Numbered from the stretch's first letter, positions 1 through 8,383 are shown. The stretch is 64,000 bases of DNA from Leekyejoonella antrihumi (GCF_007845645.1 NZ_VCQV01000019.1:37005-101004), one strand, 5' to 3'. A program made the numbers and translations. The notes: a model not told the origin generated them from the sequence alone.

Positions 1-1069
1 CCAGGACGGGCAACGGAATACCCGCGACGACCGCTCCGACCACCGGCAGCAGGCCGAGCACGACCAGCACACCACCACCGGCCGCGACCGCGAACCGGCT
101 CTTGATCCCGGTGAGGGCGACCAGACCGACGTTCTGGGCGAAGGCACTGGCCGGGAAGCTGCCGAACAGCGGCGCCACGGTGGTTGCCGCCATGTCCGCC
201 CGCAGACCGGCCGCCACGCGCTTGTCATCGACCTTGGTCTCGACGATCTCGCCGACCGCCAGGATGTCGGCCGTGGTCTCGGTCATGATCACGAGGACCA
301 CGATGACCATGGAGACGATGGCGCCGACCTGAAAGGTGGGCGAGCCGAAGTGCAGGATCTGCGGAGGCGCGATGATCTTGGCACTGGACACCCCGGAGAA
401 GTCGGTGTGCCCGGTGATTGCGGCGATCGCGGTCCCGACGATCATGCCGATCAGGATCGACAGCCTCGAGATCGCGCCCTGGAACATCCGACTGATCACC
501 ACGATGATCAGCAGGGTGAGCCCGGCGAACCCGATGTTGGTCGGCGAACCGAAGTCCTTGGCCGTCGAGTTTCCGCCCATGCACCAGGTGAACGCCGTCG
601 GCATCAAGGATGCGCCGATCACCGTGATGATCGACCCGGTCACCACTGCCGGGAAGAAGCGCACGATCTTCGCGAAGAAGGTCGACGCGATCACGCCGAA
701 GATTCCGGCCACGATGACTGCACCGAATACCGGCCGCAGCCCGTCCTTGCTGGCAATGGCCACCATGGTCGAGACGCTCGCGAACGAGACGCCCTGCACG
801 AGTGGCAGCCGGCTGCCGACCGGGCCGATACCGAGCGTCTGCAGCAGCGTGGCCAGCCCGCTGATGAACAGCCCGGCCGTGACGAGCAGCGCGATGTCGC
901 TCGGTTTCAGGTGGGCGGCGCCACCGACGATCAGAGGTGGGGCGATCACTCCGCCATACATGGTGAGAATGTGCTGGGTGCCGTAGGTCAGCAGCTCACC
1001 CGGACCGTACATCTTGTCCTCGGGCCGGCCACTGTACTTCGGGTTACCCCCGCGTCGTAGGAGTTTCAC
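1..1069 (-). CDS. Purine/xanthine-uracil permease (NCS2 family), 3' part outside window
   Basis: Membrane symporter of the nucleobase:cation symporter-2 family, which carries uric acid, xanthine or other purines with a cation. Translating the minus strand gives about 356 residues with no stop before the window edge. Visible are the N-terminal block PEDKMYGPGELLTYGTQHIL, many hydrophobic segments, and the NAT/NCS2 signature QNVGLVALTG near positions 105-135, which lies in the substrate-binding half of characterised members. The likely start is GTG at 1069, 10 nt after the urate oxidase stop. No good Shine-Dalgarno sequence precedes it, so translational coupling is likely. Being last seen in the urate operon argues for a urate or xanthine substrate, but the sequence alone does not fix it. 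The C-terminal end is missing. Confidence 0.88.
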   Translation of the reverse strand, partial: MKLLRRGGNPKYSGRPEDKMYGPGELLTYGTQHILTMYGGVIAPPLIVGGAAHLKPSDIALLVTAGLFISGLATLLQTLGIGPVGSRLPLVQGVSFASVSTMVAIASKDGLRPVFGAVIVAGIFGVIASTFFAKIVRFFPAVVTGSIITVIGASLMPTAFTWCMGGNSTAKDFGSPTNIGFAGLTLLIIVVISRMFQGAISRLSILIGMIVGTAIAAITGHTDFSGVSSAKIIAPPQILHFGSPTFQVGAIVSMVIVVLVIMTETTADILAVGEIVETKVDDKRVAAGLRADMAATTVAPLFGSFPASAFAQNVGLVALTGIKSRFAVAAGGGVLVVLGLLPVVGAVVAGIPLPVL

Positions 1070-1079
1070 GGCGCCACAC

Positions 1080-1985
1080 TCAGCAGAAACCAGGCACTGA
1101 GTGCCAGGCGTTGCCGGGGTCGGAGGAGTCGTCGCGGATCACGGTGCCCTCGATGAGGCCGAAGGGCCGATCAGCGGCATAGAAGACCTCGTTGGGGTTC
1201 TCGACCCCGAACGGTGACAGGTCCACCAGGAAGTGGTGCTTGTTGGGCGCGGAGAACTTGAACTCGGCGATCTCCGGGTGCTGCTCGAGAAGGGTCTCCC
1301 CCATGCCGTAGAGCGACTGCTGAAGCGCCTTGGAGTGAATCTCCGCGAACCGCTGGAGCAGGGTTGCCTTGGCCGCGTCGAACGTCTTGTTCCAGTCGAC
1401 GTCGGTGCCCTCGTAGCGCCACCGGACGATCAGGGAGGTGGCGAGGATGCGGTCGTCGGCCTCGGCCAGCGTCGTGTACTTGTCCTTGAGGAACCCGTGG
1501 AACTCCGAGCCGGTCGACTTGAGGACGACCAGGTCGTTCAGGCCGGACACGACGTGCGCCTTGCGGTCGGCGCCGCGTCCATCGACGTTGACGACGGTGG
1601 TGCGATTGCCGCCGCCGCTCTGCACGAAGGAGTGGTCGTGGCCCTTGCCGTCGACGGTGATCCGATTCCAGTTGGTCTCCTCGATCTCGATGCGCGCCCC
1701 GTCGGCGACGGGTGCCGCCTCGAGGAAGTGGTCCGCGAGCTCGAGCGCGAACTGCTCGGGCGACTCGATGCCCTTCTCCTTGGCGAACGCGAACACCGTG
1801 TTCTTCTGGGTGTCGGTCGGCAGGACCGCGGCCTGGTCGCCGTCGATGTGGGCATCGGAGAAGTCGCCGCGCAGCGAGGTCGAGACGGTGAAGTCCCGGA
1901 TCTCGTGACGGTCGGTGTCGCGGTATACGCGGACCAGGTGGACCTGGGCCTTGCCGTACTCGTTGGGTCCAAGCTTGATAGCCAT
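1080..1985 (-). CDS. pucL: Urate oxidase (uricase)
   Basis: Cofactor-free oxidation of urate to 5-hydroxyisourate, the first ring-opening step of urate breakdown. The product has 301 residues, the usual bacterial length, made of two tandem T-fold domains. Seen: an N-terminal block ending in KAQVHLVRVYR, the DTQKNTVFAFAK segment carrying the conserved Thr of the active site, and the C-terminal signature around FSAPNKHHFLVDLSPFG. It ends in a Cys, so there is no obvious peroxisome-like or export signal. ATG at 1985 follows the 5-hydroxyisourate hydrolase stop by 6 nt, so the two are co-transcribed. Expression probably depends on the promoter/operator near 2885-2941. Confidence 0.96.
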   Translation of the reverse strand: MAIKLGPNEYGKAQVHLVRVYRDTDRHEIRDFTVSTSLRGDFSDAHIDGDQAAVLPTDTQKNTVFAFAKEKGIESPEQFALELADHFLEAAPVADGARIEIEETNWNRITVDGKGHDHSFVQSGGGNRTTVVNVDGRGADRKAHVVSGLNDLVVLKSTGSEFHGFLKDKYTTLAEADDRILATSLIVRWRYEGTDVDWNKTFDAAKATLLQRFAEIHSKALQQSLYGMGETLLEQHPEIAEFKFSAPNKHHFLVDLSPFGVENPNEVFYAADRPFGLIEGTVIRDDSSDPGNAWHSVPGFC

Positions 1986-1991
1986 GAGGAT

Positions 1992-2321
1992 TCAGCTCCC
2001 TCGGTAGGTGGAATATGCGAACGGGCTAAGCAGAAGTGGGACGTGGTAGTGCTGGTCCGGGTCGGTCAGCGCGAAGGTGATGCTGACCTCGGGGAAGAAC
2101 GCCTGCTGACCGGTGGCCGCGAAGTAGGCGGCAACGTCGAACACCAGGCGATAGGTCCCGGCCTCGACCCGGTCGGGTCCGAGTTGCGGGACGCGACCGT
2201 CCGCGTTGGTCGACGCGGTGGCCAGGATCTCGGTGGGCGAGACGGACTCCAGACGGACGGGCACGTCGTGTGCCGGCCGGCCGAGGGCCGTGTCGAGGAT
2301 GTGCGTCGTGATGGCACTCAT
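1992..2321 (-). CDS. uraH: 5-hydroxyisourate hydrolase (transthyretin-like)
   Basis: Hydrolyses the unstable urate oxidase product 5-hydroxyisourate to OHCU. It has 109 residues, normal for the family. The N-terminal MSAITTHILDTALGRPAHDV holds the conserved active-site His, and the C-terminus ends in the family hallmark YRGS. The ATG at 2321 is chosen because the protein aligns from MSAITTH. The open frame upstream of it is a hairpin repeat element (2322-2370), not family sequence. Upstream is OHCU decarboxylase, which acts next in the pathway; downstream is urate oxidase, which acts before. Confidence 0.95.
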   Translation of the reverse strand: MSAITTHILDTALGRPAHDVPVRLESVSPTEILATASTNADGRVPQLGPDRVEAGTYRLVFDVAAYFAATGQQAFFPEVSITFALTDPDQHYHVPLLLSPFAYSTYRGS

Positions 2322-2370
2322 TCGGGGTCCCCGCAAAGTAGGGAGCGAAGCGAGCGACTTTGTGGGGTGT
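2322..2370 (-). repeat. Intra-operonic hairpin element, copy A (49 bp)
   Basis: The whole spacer between the OHCU decarboxylase stop (2371-2373) and the hydrolase ATG (2321) is an inverted repeat. Read on the minus strand it opens with ACACCCCACAAAGT and closes with ACTTTGCGGGGACCCCGA directly before ATG. The arms can pair with one mismatch. Similar arms, in the same position and orientation relative to translation, occur at 60808-60907, and the arms are also present inside helD at 23841-23974. It could act as an intra-operon mRNA hairpin; no function is established. Confidence 0.7.
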
Positions 2371-2865
2371 TCATGTGTCGATGACCTTTCGTAGGCGCAG
2401 TAGGGCGATCTTGCGCAGCTCCTCGGCAACGACGGCCGCCTCGGCGTCGTCGTCGTTGGTCAGCCGCGTCTGCAGCGACCCGAGGATCTGCTCCGCGGTC
2501 AGACCGCCGGCGCAGATGAGGAAGACCCGGCCGAACCGCCGTTCGTAGGCCTGGTTGCCCTCACGCAGGGCCACCTGGGTCGCCTCGTCCTGCGAGACAC
2601 CGGACTGCTCACCACGCGACCACGCGGCATGCGTGGACTGACCCTGCGCCTGGTCGCCGATGCGGGGATGCGCAGCCAGAGCGCGATCCACATCTGCCGG
2701 AGAAAACTGGCGGGCCGCCGTGTCCGCCGTCTGCTCCAGAGCCGCCATCTCGGCATACGGTCGACCATCCTCGACCGCCTGCGCCCAGGCCGGCACATCA
2801 GCGCACGCCAGCAGGGTGGGCCGCAGTGACTCCCGCGGCTCGGCGTTGAACTGATCCAGGTGCAC
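2371..2865 (-). CDS. uraD: 2-oxo-4-hydroxy-4-carboxy-5-ureidoimidazoline (OHCU) decarboxylase
   Basis: Decarboxylates OHCU to S-allantoin, the third enzymatic step from urate. The product has 164 residues from the chosen start. The HPRIGDQ segment carries the catalytic His, and FGRVFLICAGG is the other family block; the C-terminal LRKIALLRLRKVI is typical. GTG at 2865 is preferred over the in-frame ATG at 2928 because GAGAGGAG lies about 7 nt upstream of it, while the longer form would run through the operator palindrome at 2885-2904. It is the first gene of the leftward urate operon (uraD-uraH-pucL-permease). Confidence 0.93.
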   Translation of the reverse strand: MHLDQFNAEPRESLRPTLLACADVPAWAQAVEDGRPYAEMAALEQTADTAARQFSPADVDRALAAHPRIGDQAQGQSTHAAWSRGEQSGVSQDEATQVALREGNQAYERRFGRVFLICAGGLTAEQILGSLQTRLTNDDDAEAAVVAEELRKIALLRLRKVIDT

Positions 2866-2884
2866 GCCGTTGCTCCTCTCACTA

Positions 2885-2941
2885 ATCGGAAGAAACTTTC
2901 CGATGTGCGAAAGAGTGACACGGACCACAACGCCGCGTCAA
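2885..2941 (-). promoter_or_regulatory. Promoter and IclR-like operator of the urate operon
   Basis: On the minus strand a TTGACG -35 box (2941-2936) is followed after 17 nt by TCACTC (2918-2913) as a weak -10. The predicted start point is abutted by the perfect inverted repeat ATCGGAA-N6-TTCCGAT (2885-2904). GGAA...TTCC is the known core of IclR-family operators. The same arrangement is found on the divergent promoter at 3049-3101, which suggests one regulator, plausibly the IclR protein at 8513-9289. The box positions are read by eye. Confidence 0.5.
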
Positions 2942-3048
2942 CAGTTTGTTGAAAATATCTCGGCGAGGTACCCGACCACTACTTCCCCAGCGTCCCAGCG
3001 GGCACCCGGAACCGCCAGAGCTCACCACGGACTACTTGCGCGTAGATC

Positions 3049-3101
3049 TTGACGCATGTGACCTGCGGCATATATTTTGCTTCATGGAATTACTTTTCCG
3101 A
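3049..3101 (+). promoter_or_regulatory. Promoter and IclR-like operator of the symporter operon
   Basis: TTGACG (3049-3054), a 16-nt spacer and TATATT (3071-3076) form a recognisable promoter. The palindrome TGGAA-N6-TTCCG (3085-3100) lies about ten bases after the -10, where a bound repressor would block initiation. It has the same core and 6-nt spacing as the operator at 2885-2904. The rest of the 2866-3178 spacer shows no gene. Confidence 0.5.
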
Positions 3102-3178
3102 CATATGGATATCGCTCGGTGGCCGCCATCCCTCACCGCCACCGACCCAACCGCCTCATCCAAGCCAGGAGAATCCTC

Positions 3179-3415
3179 GTGAGCCAGACCAGCCGCCGCT
3201 ATCTGCACGTGAGCCTTGCGTGCGTCCCCTTCGTCATGATGCTCGTCCTCACCCCGTTCATGAACCGCACGACCCCCTACGTCCTCGGGCTGCCGTTCCT
3301 GCTCTTTTGGATCGTCCTGTCCGTGGTCATGACGTCGGTGTGCATGTTCGTGGTGTACCAGACCGACCCCGCCAACCGCGACGACGCCGATGCGACCACC
3401 CAGGTGCAGTCATGA
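3179..3415 (+). CDS. DUF3311 small membrane protein
   Basis: A 78-residue protein with two hydrophobic segments (roughly residues 11-27 and 33-60) and a charged C-terminal tail. DUF3311 proteins are nearly always encoded directly before a sodium:solute symporter, as here, and are presumed small partners of it. GTG at 3179 is chosen because AGGAG precedes it by about 7 nt and the product then starts VSQTSRRYLHVSL. The stop codon overlaps the symporter start by four bases (ATGA), indicating translational coupling. Its biochemical role is not known. Confidence 0.85.
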   Translation: MSQTSRRYLHVSLACVPFVMMLVLTPFMNRTTPYVLGLPFLLFWIVLSVVMTSVCMFVVYQTDPANRDDADATTQVQS

Positions 3416-4899
3416 ATGGGGCGATGATCGTCCTCATCCTCGCGTTCGTCGCGACCCTCGCCCTTGGCGTCTTCGCCAGACGAGGCAAGCAGATGGACCT
3501 GGAGGGCTGGAGCGTCGGCAGCCGCGGCTTCGGTTCGCTGATCGTCTTCCTGCTGCTCGCCGGTGAGATCTATACGACCTTCACCTTCCTCGGCGCCTCC
3601 GGGTGGGCCTACGCCCATGGCGGCGCGGCCTACTACATCCTGTGCTACGGCGCGCTGGCCTACGTCATCTCCTATTGGCTGGCGCCCGCGATCTGGCGAT
3701 ATGGCACGTCGAAGAAGCTGCTGACCCAACCGGACTGGTTCATCAGCAAGTACAACAACCGCCTCATCGGTGCCGTCGTCGCGGTCATCGGCATCGTGGC
3801 CATGGTCCCCTACCTCGAGCTGCAGTTGAAGGGTCTCGGCATCATCGTCGAGGAGACGTCCTACGGCAAGATCCCCAGCACGCTCGCCATCTGGGTCGGG
3901 GCCCTGGCGCTGACCGCCTACGTCGTCATCTCGGGCATTCACGCGGCGGCGACCAACGCGATCGTCAAGGACGTCCTCGTGCTGATCGTGGTCGTTGGTA
4001 TCGGCCTCTACCTGCCGCTGCACCACTCCGGCAGCATAGACGCGATGTTCCACTCGGTGCAGAACGGACATCCGGGCATGCTCGCACTGAGCCCCGGCTC
4101 CTACAACACGGGCTGGTTCATCAGCAGCATCGTCTTGTCATCGCTCGGGTTCTTCATGTGGCCGCACTACTTCGGTGCCGTCTACTCGTCCAAGAACCCG
4201 AGGACGTTCCGGCGCAACGCCATGCTCCTGCCGCTCTACCAGCTGGTGCTGCTCTTCGTGTTCTTCATCGGTTTCACCGCACTCCTGGTGGTGCCCGGGC
4301 TGGCCGACGGCGACATGTCACTGCTCGCCGTCGCCCGCGCCGAGCTGCCCTCGTGGATCGTCGGCGTCGTCGGGGCCGCCGGGATGTTCTGCGCCCTCGT
4401 GCCGGGAGCGATGCTGCTGACCACCTGTGGCACGGTCATCGCCAAGAACGTGGTGCAGGAGGTGTCGCCCGGAGCGCCACCGGCGCGCATCGCCATCGCG
4501 GCAAAGATCTGCGTCCCGGTCGTCGCGCTGGTTGCCCTGTTCCTGCTCTTTCAGGGCGGCAGCGCCATTGTGAACCTGCTGCTGCTCGGGTACGCGTTCG
4601 TGACCCAGCTGCTGCCGTCCATGCTGATGACCCTGCGCCGCAACAACCCGATCACCGCGGCGGGGGCAACCGCCGGGATGGTGGTGGGCGCCGCCGTCGT
4701 CGCGTGGCTAACGATCAGCACGTCTTCCGCATCGGACGTGCTCGGGGTGCTGCCCCCGGCGCTTCAGCACATCAACGTCGGTGTGGTCGCCCTGGTGATC
4801 AACATCGTCGTGATGATCGTGGTCTCGCTGGTCACGACGTCGCAGAACGACACCGACGCGACAGCGGAGCGGGCCACTGTGGCCTCACCGGCCGGCTGA
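3412..4899 (+). CDS. Sodium:solute symporter (SSS family)
   Basis: Integral membrane transporter of 495 residues with about 13 hydrophobic segments, the size and topology of the SSSF family that couples Na+ to uptake of organic solutes. The first helix (GAMIVLILAFVATLALGVFA) is followed by the family motif region around LAGEIYTTFTFLGASGWAY. It shares the divergent, operator-bearing spacer with the urate operon, so a purine-derived or related substrate (allantoin, urate, a ureide) is plausible. The sequence does not identify it. Transcription likely ends at the hairpin 4913-4946. Confidence 0.88.
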   Translation: MNGAMIVLILAFVATLALGVFARRGKQMDLEGWSVGSRGFGSLIVFLLLAGEIYTTFTFLGASGWAYAHGGAAYYILCYGALAYVISYWLAPAIWRYGTSKKLLTQPDWFISKYNNRLIGAVVAVIGIVAMVPYLELQLKGLGIIVEETSYGKIPSTLAIWVGALALTAYVVISGIHAAATNAIVKDVLVLIVVVGIGLYLPLHHSGSIDAMFHSVQNGHPGMLALSPGSYNTGWFISSIVLSSLGFFMWPHYFGAVYSSKNPRTFRRNAMLLPLYQLVLLFVFFIGFTALLVVPGLADGDMSLLAVARAELPSWIVGVVGAAGMFCALVPGAMLLTTCGTVIAKNVVQEVSPGAPPARIAIAAKICVPVVALVALFLLFQGGSAIVNLLLLGYAFVTQLLPSMLMTLRRNNPITAAGATAGMVVGAAVVAWLTISTSSASDVLGVLPPALQHINVGVVALVINIVVMIVVSLVTTSQNDTDATAERATVASPAG

Positions 4900-4912
4900 C
4901 CCGCTCGCGCTG

Positions 4913-4946
4913 CAGTGGTTCCGTCGGCTGTTGCCGGCGGAGCCAC
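4913..4946. terminator. Bidirectional terminator-like hairpin
   Basis: A GTGG...CCAC stem with a four-base loop and few mismatches lies between the convergent symporter and YheO-type regulator genes. The stem is GC-rich and lacks a clear T-run on either side, as is common in actinobacteria. Confidence 0.5.
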
Positions 4947-4965
4947 TGTTGCGTCGGGGCCGCCG

Positions 4966-5403
4966 TCAGGCTCCGCGGCTGCGATTCAGATAGTTGTAGA
5001 CGGTGAAGCGGGAGACCCCGAGCGCACTGGCCACCTCTTCGGCGGACTTGCGATAGGTGAAGGCGCCGCGCTCCTCAAGCAGCCGCACCGCGCGCTGCTT
5101 CTGTGCACGAGGCAGGGCCTCCAGGTTGCCGCCGAGCTCGGCAGCAACGTCCTGCAGGAGCAGCCCCAGATCACCCACGGCCTCGGGAGGCGCACTCTCG
5201 GTAGGCAGCCGCACTGCGGCAATGATCTGCCCGTCCCACTCCAGCGGCACATCCTTGGCGGTCATCTCCTCGGTCGCGACGAACTCTGCGCCTACCTGCT
5301 GCACCAGGTGTCGCACCGCGACGATCAGGGGATGGGTCGGGGCAACACCGTCGACTGCGGGACCCGGCCCGGAACCAAGGGTGCTGTCGCTGTCAGTGGT
5401 CAT
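4966..5403 (-). CDS. YheO/DauR-type transcriptional regulator (PAS-like + HTH_22)
   Basis: A 145-residue DNA-binding protein. The C-terminal ~45 residues (LPRAQKQRAVRLLEERGAF... then AEEVASALGVSRFTVYNYLN) form the HTH domain typical of YheO/DauR regulators. The N-terminal part would be the short PAS-like sensing domain of that family. ATG at 5403 is chosen; it overlaps the end of the thiamine-binding protein gene by 11 bp. The position inside the purine island suggests local control, but the ligand is unknown. Confidence 0.8.
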   Translation of the reverse strand: MTTDSDSTLGSGPGPAVDGVAPTHPLIVAVRHLVQQVGAEFVATEEMTAKDVPLEWDGQIIAAVRLPTESAPPEAVGDLGLLLQDVAAELGGNLEALPRAQKQRAVRLLEERGAFTYRKSAEEVASALGVSRFTVYNYLNRSRGA

Positions 5404-5671
5404 GCCCACCGCCGGCCTTCGCCACGTCATCGCGGGTCTCCACCTGCACCGTCACACGGGTGGCGCCGCGGGCGAGCGCCGTGGACATCACGTCCTGCAG
5501 CGCCCGGAGCACCGCCGGAGCGTCGCCGGTCATTCGGGTGCCCAGTGGTCCGAAGTCACACTCGACCCCCGCAGCCTGTGCCACCTCCAGCGCCGCGACC
5601 GCGTGCGCGGGCGGATCCCCTTCGCCCTCGAAGGGTTCCGTTGTGAACTCGGCTTCCAGCTGCATGTCCAT
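5393..5671 (-). CDS. MTH1187/YkoF-type thiamine-binding protein
   Basis: A 92-residue protein with the family pattern: AEFTTEPF near the start, then PPAHAVAALEVAQAAGVE, GPLGTRMTGD and ALARGATRVTVQVET. This family (former DUF77) has a ferredoxin-like fold and binds thiamine or its pyrimidine moiety in characterised members. It lies between the lyase and regulator genes on the same strand and overlaps the regulator. Its role in a purine cluster is unclear; a link through thiamine pyrophosphate enzymes (for example glyoxylate carboligase) is only a thought. Confidence 0.75.
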   Translation of the reverse strand: MDMQLEAEFTTEPFEGEGDPPAHAVAALEVAQAAGVECDFGPLGTRMTGDAPAVLRALQDVMSTALARGATRVTVQVETRDDVAKAGGGHDH

Positions 5672-5728
5672 GACGCTACTCGCTCCGGCACCGGTCGACG
5701 ATCCTCTGGCACGGTCGGTTCGGAGCGA

Positions 5729-6982
5729 TCAGCCGATCTTGCGACGCGCAAGCCCCGCCAGCCGCCGCTGGTCGACCTCGATGAGCTGATTCACCTCGGA
5801 CACCTGCACGGCGCCGCACTCGACACCGCGCAGAACGAAGCTCGCGAGCGCCGTGGCGGTCGCCGGCTCGTCCAGATAGCCGGAGTCGCCACCGTGGATG
5901 TAGGCGTGCAGTCGCCTCGCGGCCGTCGGCAGGCCTTCGCGGTAGAACGCATAGGTGGCGAGGAACCTGCTGGGCAGCTGCGCCGGATGCAGGTCCCAGC
6001 CCTGGTAGTAGCCGCGCTCCAGCGAGCGGCGAACCAGCCGGTGATGCAGCTTCCACGCGCGAATCACATTGTCGTGAGTCCCGATCGGCATGACGTTCGT
6101 CGAGCCGTCGGACAGGAATACTCCGGTGCCCGCGGCCGCGACCTGCATGACGGCCTTGGCGTGGTCGGCGGCCGGGTGCTCCATGCTCTGGAACTCCGCG
6201 GAGATGCCACAGGAGGCCGAGTAGTCGTAGGTGCCGTAGTGCAGCCCGGTGCAGCGGCCCCGCGCCGCGTGGATCATCCGCGCGATCAGAGCCGTGCCGT
6301 CCGGTCCGAGGATCGCCTGCGGCGTCTCCACCTGGATCTCGAACTTCAGTGCGCCGGGAGCGATCCGGTGCATCTCCTCGAGTGCGTCACACGCGACGGC
6401 CATGGCACTCACCTGGTCCACCGAGGTCACCTTGGGCAGGGTCACCACGAATCGTGGCGTCATGGCACCGGCTCGGGCGAGCTCGCCGACGAACAGATCC
6501 AGCGTCCGCAGACCCCGGTGCCGCGTCGGCGCCTCGAAGGACTTGAACCGGATGCCGTGGAACGGCGCTGCGGTCCGATCGGCAATGCTGCGCACGAGCG
6601 CCTGGGCGGCGGCGATGACCGCCGCATCCTCCTGAGCCTCACCGCGGTCGCCGAAGCCGTCCTCGAAGTCGATCCGCAGATCCTCGATCGGCTCGTCGGC
6701 CAGCTTGGCAACCACCCGGTCATACACGTCCGCGGTCGTCTGCGGGTCCAACCCGAGCTCCTCCGCCACGGATGCCGCGCCGCCGCCGTGCTCCGCCAGG
6801 GCGGCGAGCGCCTGCCGGCCCCAGTCCGGCACGGTCGACGCGGCATACCGATCGCCGGGGATGTAGACGGTGTGCACCGGCTGACGCGTTCCGCGGTCAC
6901 CGGGATACTGCGTCTCGAGAGCCCGGTCGGCGTCGGCGAGCTGCTCGTCGAGTCGGCTCGCGAGCTGGTAGAGGTCGGTCAC
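5729..6982 (-). CDS. HpcH/HpaI aldolase-like protein, DUF6986 family
   Basis: 417 residues, often labelled phosphoenolpyruvate kinase or aldolase in databases without proof. Seen: the TIM-barrel CitE-like metal-site segment FEIQVETPQAILGPDG and the following HYGTYDYSASCGI, which supplies acidic ligands in CitE/HpcH enzymes. Relatives catalyse C-C bond formation or cleavage on malyl- or citryl-type substrates, and some make malate from glyoxylate. The gene overlaps the malic enzyme stop by four bases (ATGA). That coupling suggests that it makes, or works alongside, malate derived from ureide glyoxylate. This is inference; enzymatic activity is unassigned. Confidence 0.75.
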   Translation of the reverse strand: MTDLYQLASRLDEQLADADRALETQYPGDRGTRQPVHTVYIPGDRYAASTVPDWGRQALAALAEHGGGAASVAEELGLDPQTTADVYDRVVAKLADEPIEDLRIDFEDGFGDRGEAQEDAAVIAAAQALVRSIADRTAAPFHGIRFKSFEAPTRHRGLRTLDLFVGELARAGAMTPRFVVTLPKVTSVDQVSAMAVACDALEEMHRIAPGALKFEIQVETPQAILGPDGTALIARMIHAARGRCTGLHYGTYDYSASCGISAEFQSMEHPAADHAKAVMQVAAAGTGVFLSDGSTNVMPIGTHDNVIRAWKLHHRLVRRSLERGYYQGWDLHPAQLPSRFLATYAFYREGLPTAARRLHAYIHGGDSGYLDEPATATALASFVLRGVECGAVQVSEVNQLIEVDQRRLAGLARRKIG

Positions 6983-8358
6983 TGCGCAGCCTCCCTCACG
7001 GCGGTGGCAACCGAGGTCGCCACGTCCGGGTCGAATACGGACGGCACGATGAAGCTGGAGTTGCGCTGGTCGTCCGACACGGAGTCGGCGATTGCCTCGG
7101 CGGCGGCAAGCATCGTCTTCTGGGTGATGTCACGGGCGCCGGCGTCGAGCATCCCGCGGAAGAACCCGGGGAAGGCCAGCACATTGTTGATCTGGTTGGG
7201 GAAGTCGCTGCGTCCGGTGGCGACGACCGCGGCGTGCTTGCCGGCCTCGACCGGGTCGACCTCCGGGTCCGGGTTGGCGAGCGCGAAGACGATCGCGTCA
7301 TCGGCCATGGTGGCGATGTCGTCGCCGTCGAGCAGGTTCGGCCCGGAGACACCGACGAAGACGTCGGCCCCCTCGAGCACCTCGCACAACGAACCGGTCT
7401 TGCCGCCCGGGTTGGTGTGGTCCGCAACCCATTGGCGGTCCTTGTCCATGCCGTCGCGGCCCGTGTGCACGGCACCCTTGCGGTCACAGGCGATGATCGT
7501 CGACACACCCTCCGCCTGAAGCAGCTGGATGATGGCGTGACCGGCGGCGCCGACCCCGCTGACCACGACACTGATCTCCTCCATGGTCTTGTCGACCACG
7601 CGCAGCGCGTTGGTCAGCGCGGCCAGCACCACGATCGCGGTGCCGTGCTGGTCGTCATGGAAGACCGGGATGTCCAGGTCCTCCCGCAGGCGTCGCTCGA
7701 TCTCGAAGCACCGTGGCGCCGCGATGTCCTCCAGGTTGATGCCGCCGTAGACCGGTGCAATCGCCTTCACGATGCTGATGATCTCCTCGGTGTCCTGGGT
7801 GTCCAGGCAGACCGGCCAGGCATCGACACCGGCGAACTGCTTGAAGAGCATCGCCTTGCCCTCCATGACCGGTAGCGCCGCGGCGGGTCCGATGTTGCCC
7901 AGGCCGAGCACGGCCGAACCATCGGTCACCACCGCAACCGTGTTGCGCTTGATGGTGAGCCGGCGCGCATCCTCGGGGTTCTCGGCGATGGCCTGACACA
8001 CCCGGGCCACGCCGGGAGTGTAGGCACGGGAGAGGTCGTCGCGGTGCTTGATCGGCACCTTGGAGGTGACCTCGATCTTGCCGCCCAGGTGCATCAGGAA
8101 CGTGCGGTCGCTGACCTTGCGGACCGTCACCCCCGGAACCTTGGCCAGTGCGTCCTTCACCGTGGTGCCGTGATCGGCGTCGGTGGCATCGAAGGTCACG
8201 TCGACCACGATCTGGTCCGGGTGCGACTCCACGATGTCCAGCGCCGTCAGCGCGCCCCCGGCCCCGCCCACCGCCGCGACCAGACCGCTGGTGGCGCCGG
8301 AGGTCGCCGGCGCATCGACGCGGACGGTGATTCCGTATCCGGGGCTGGGTGATGCCAT
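6979..8358 (-). CDS. NAD(P)-dependent malic enzyme with N-terminal ACT-like domain
   Basis: Oxidative decarboxylation of malate to pyruvate. It has 459 residues. The N-terminal ~90 residues resemble an ACT regulatory domain ([11 protein letters not shown]...). The malic-enzyme domain follows, with [32 protein letters not shown], the metal-site block [11 protein letters not shown] and the NAD-fold segment [14 protein letters not shown] at 8358 has TAGGAGG about 7 nt upstream; the in-frame upstream extension is promoter DNA. It is divergent from the IclR regulator across a palindrome-rich spacer. Pairing with DUF6986 in the urate island suggests a route from glyoxylate via malate to pyruvate. 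Confidence 0.93.
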   Translation of the reverse strand: MASPSPGYGITVRVDAPATSGATSGLVAAVGGAGGALTALDIVESHPDQIVVDVTFDATDADHGTTVKDALAKVPGVTVRKVSDRTFLMHLGGKIEVTSKVPIKHRDDLSRAYTPGVARVCQAIAENPEDARRLTIKRNTVAVVTDGSAVLGLGNIGPAAALPVMEGKAMLFKQFAGVDAWPVCLDTQDTEEIISIVKAIAPVYGGINLEDIAAPRCFEIERRLREDLDIPVFHDDQHGTAIVVLAALTNALRVVDKTMEEISVVVSGVGAAGHAIIQLLQAEGVSTIIACDRKGAVHTGRDGMDKDRQWVADHTNPGGKTGSLCEVLEGADVFVGVSGPNLLDGDDIATMADDAIVFALANPDPEVDPVEAGKHAAVVATGRSDFPNQINNVLAFPGFFRGMLDAGARDITQKTMLAAAEAIADSVSDDQRNSSFIVPSVFDPDVATSVATAVREAAQ

Positions 8359-8383
8359 GAGTGAACCTCCTAGGATTTTCGTA

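Noticed and set aside
2866..2928. Longer OHCU decarboxylase start at ATG 2928
   Set aside because: It would place the operator palindrome in the coding sequence and has no ribosome site; GTG 2865 has GAGAGGAG.
5057..7519. An 820-codon plus-strand open frame across the lyase and malic enzyme
   Set aside because: Shadow frame rich in Arg/Ala/His without domains; the opposite strand matches known families throughout.
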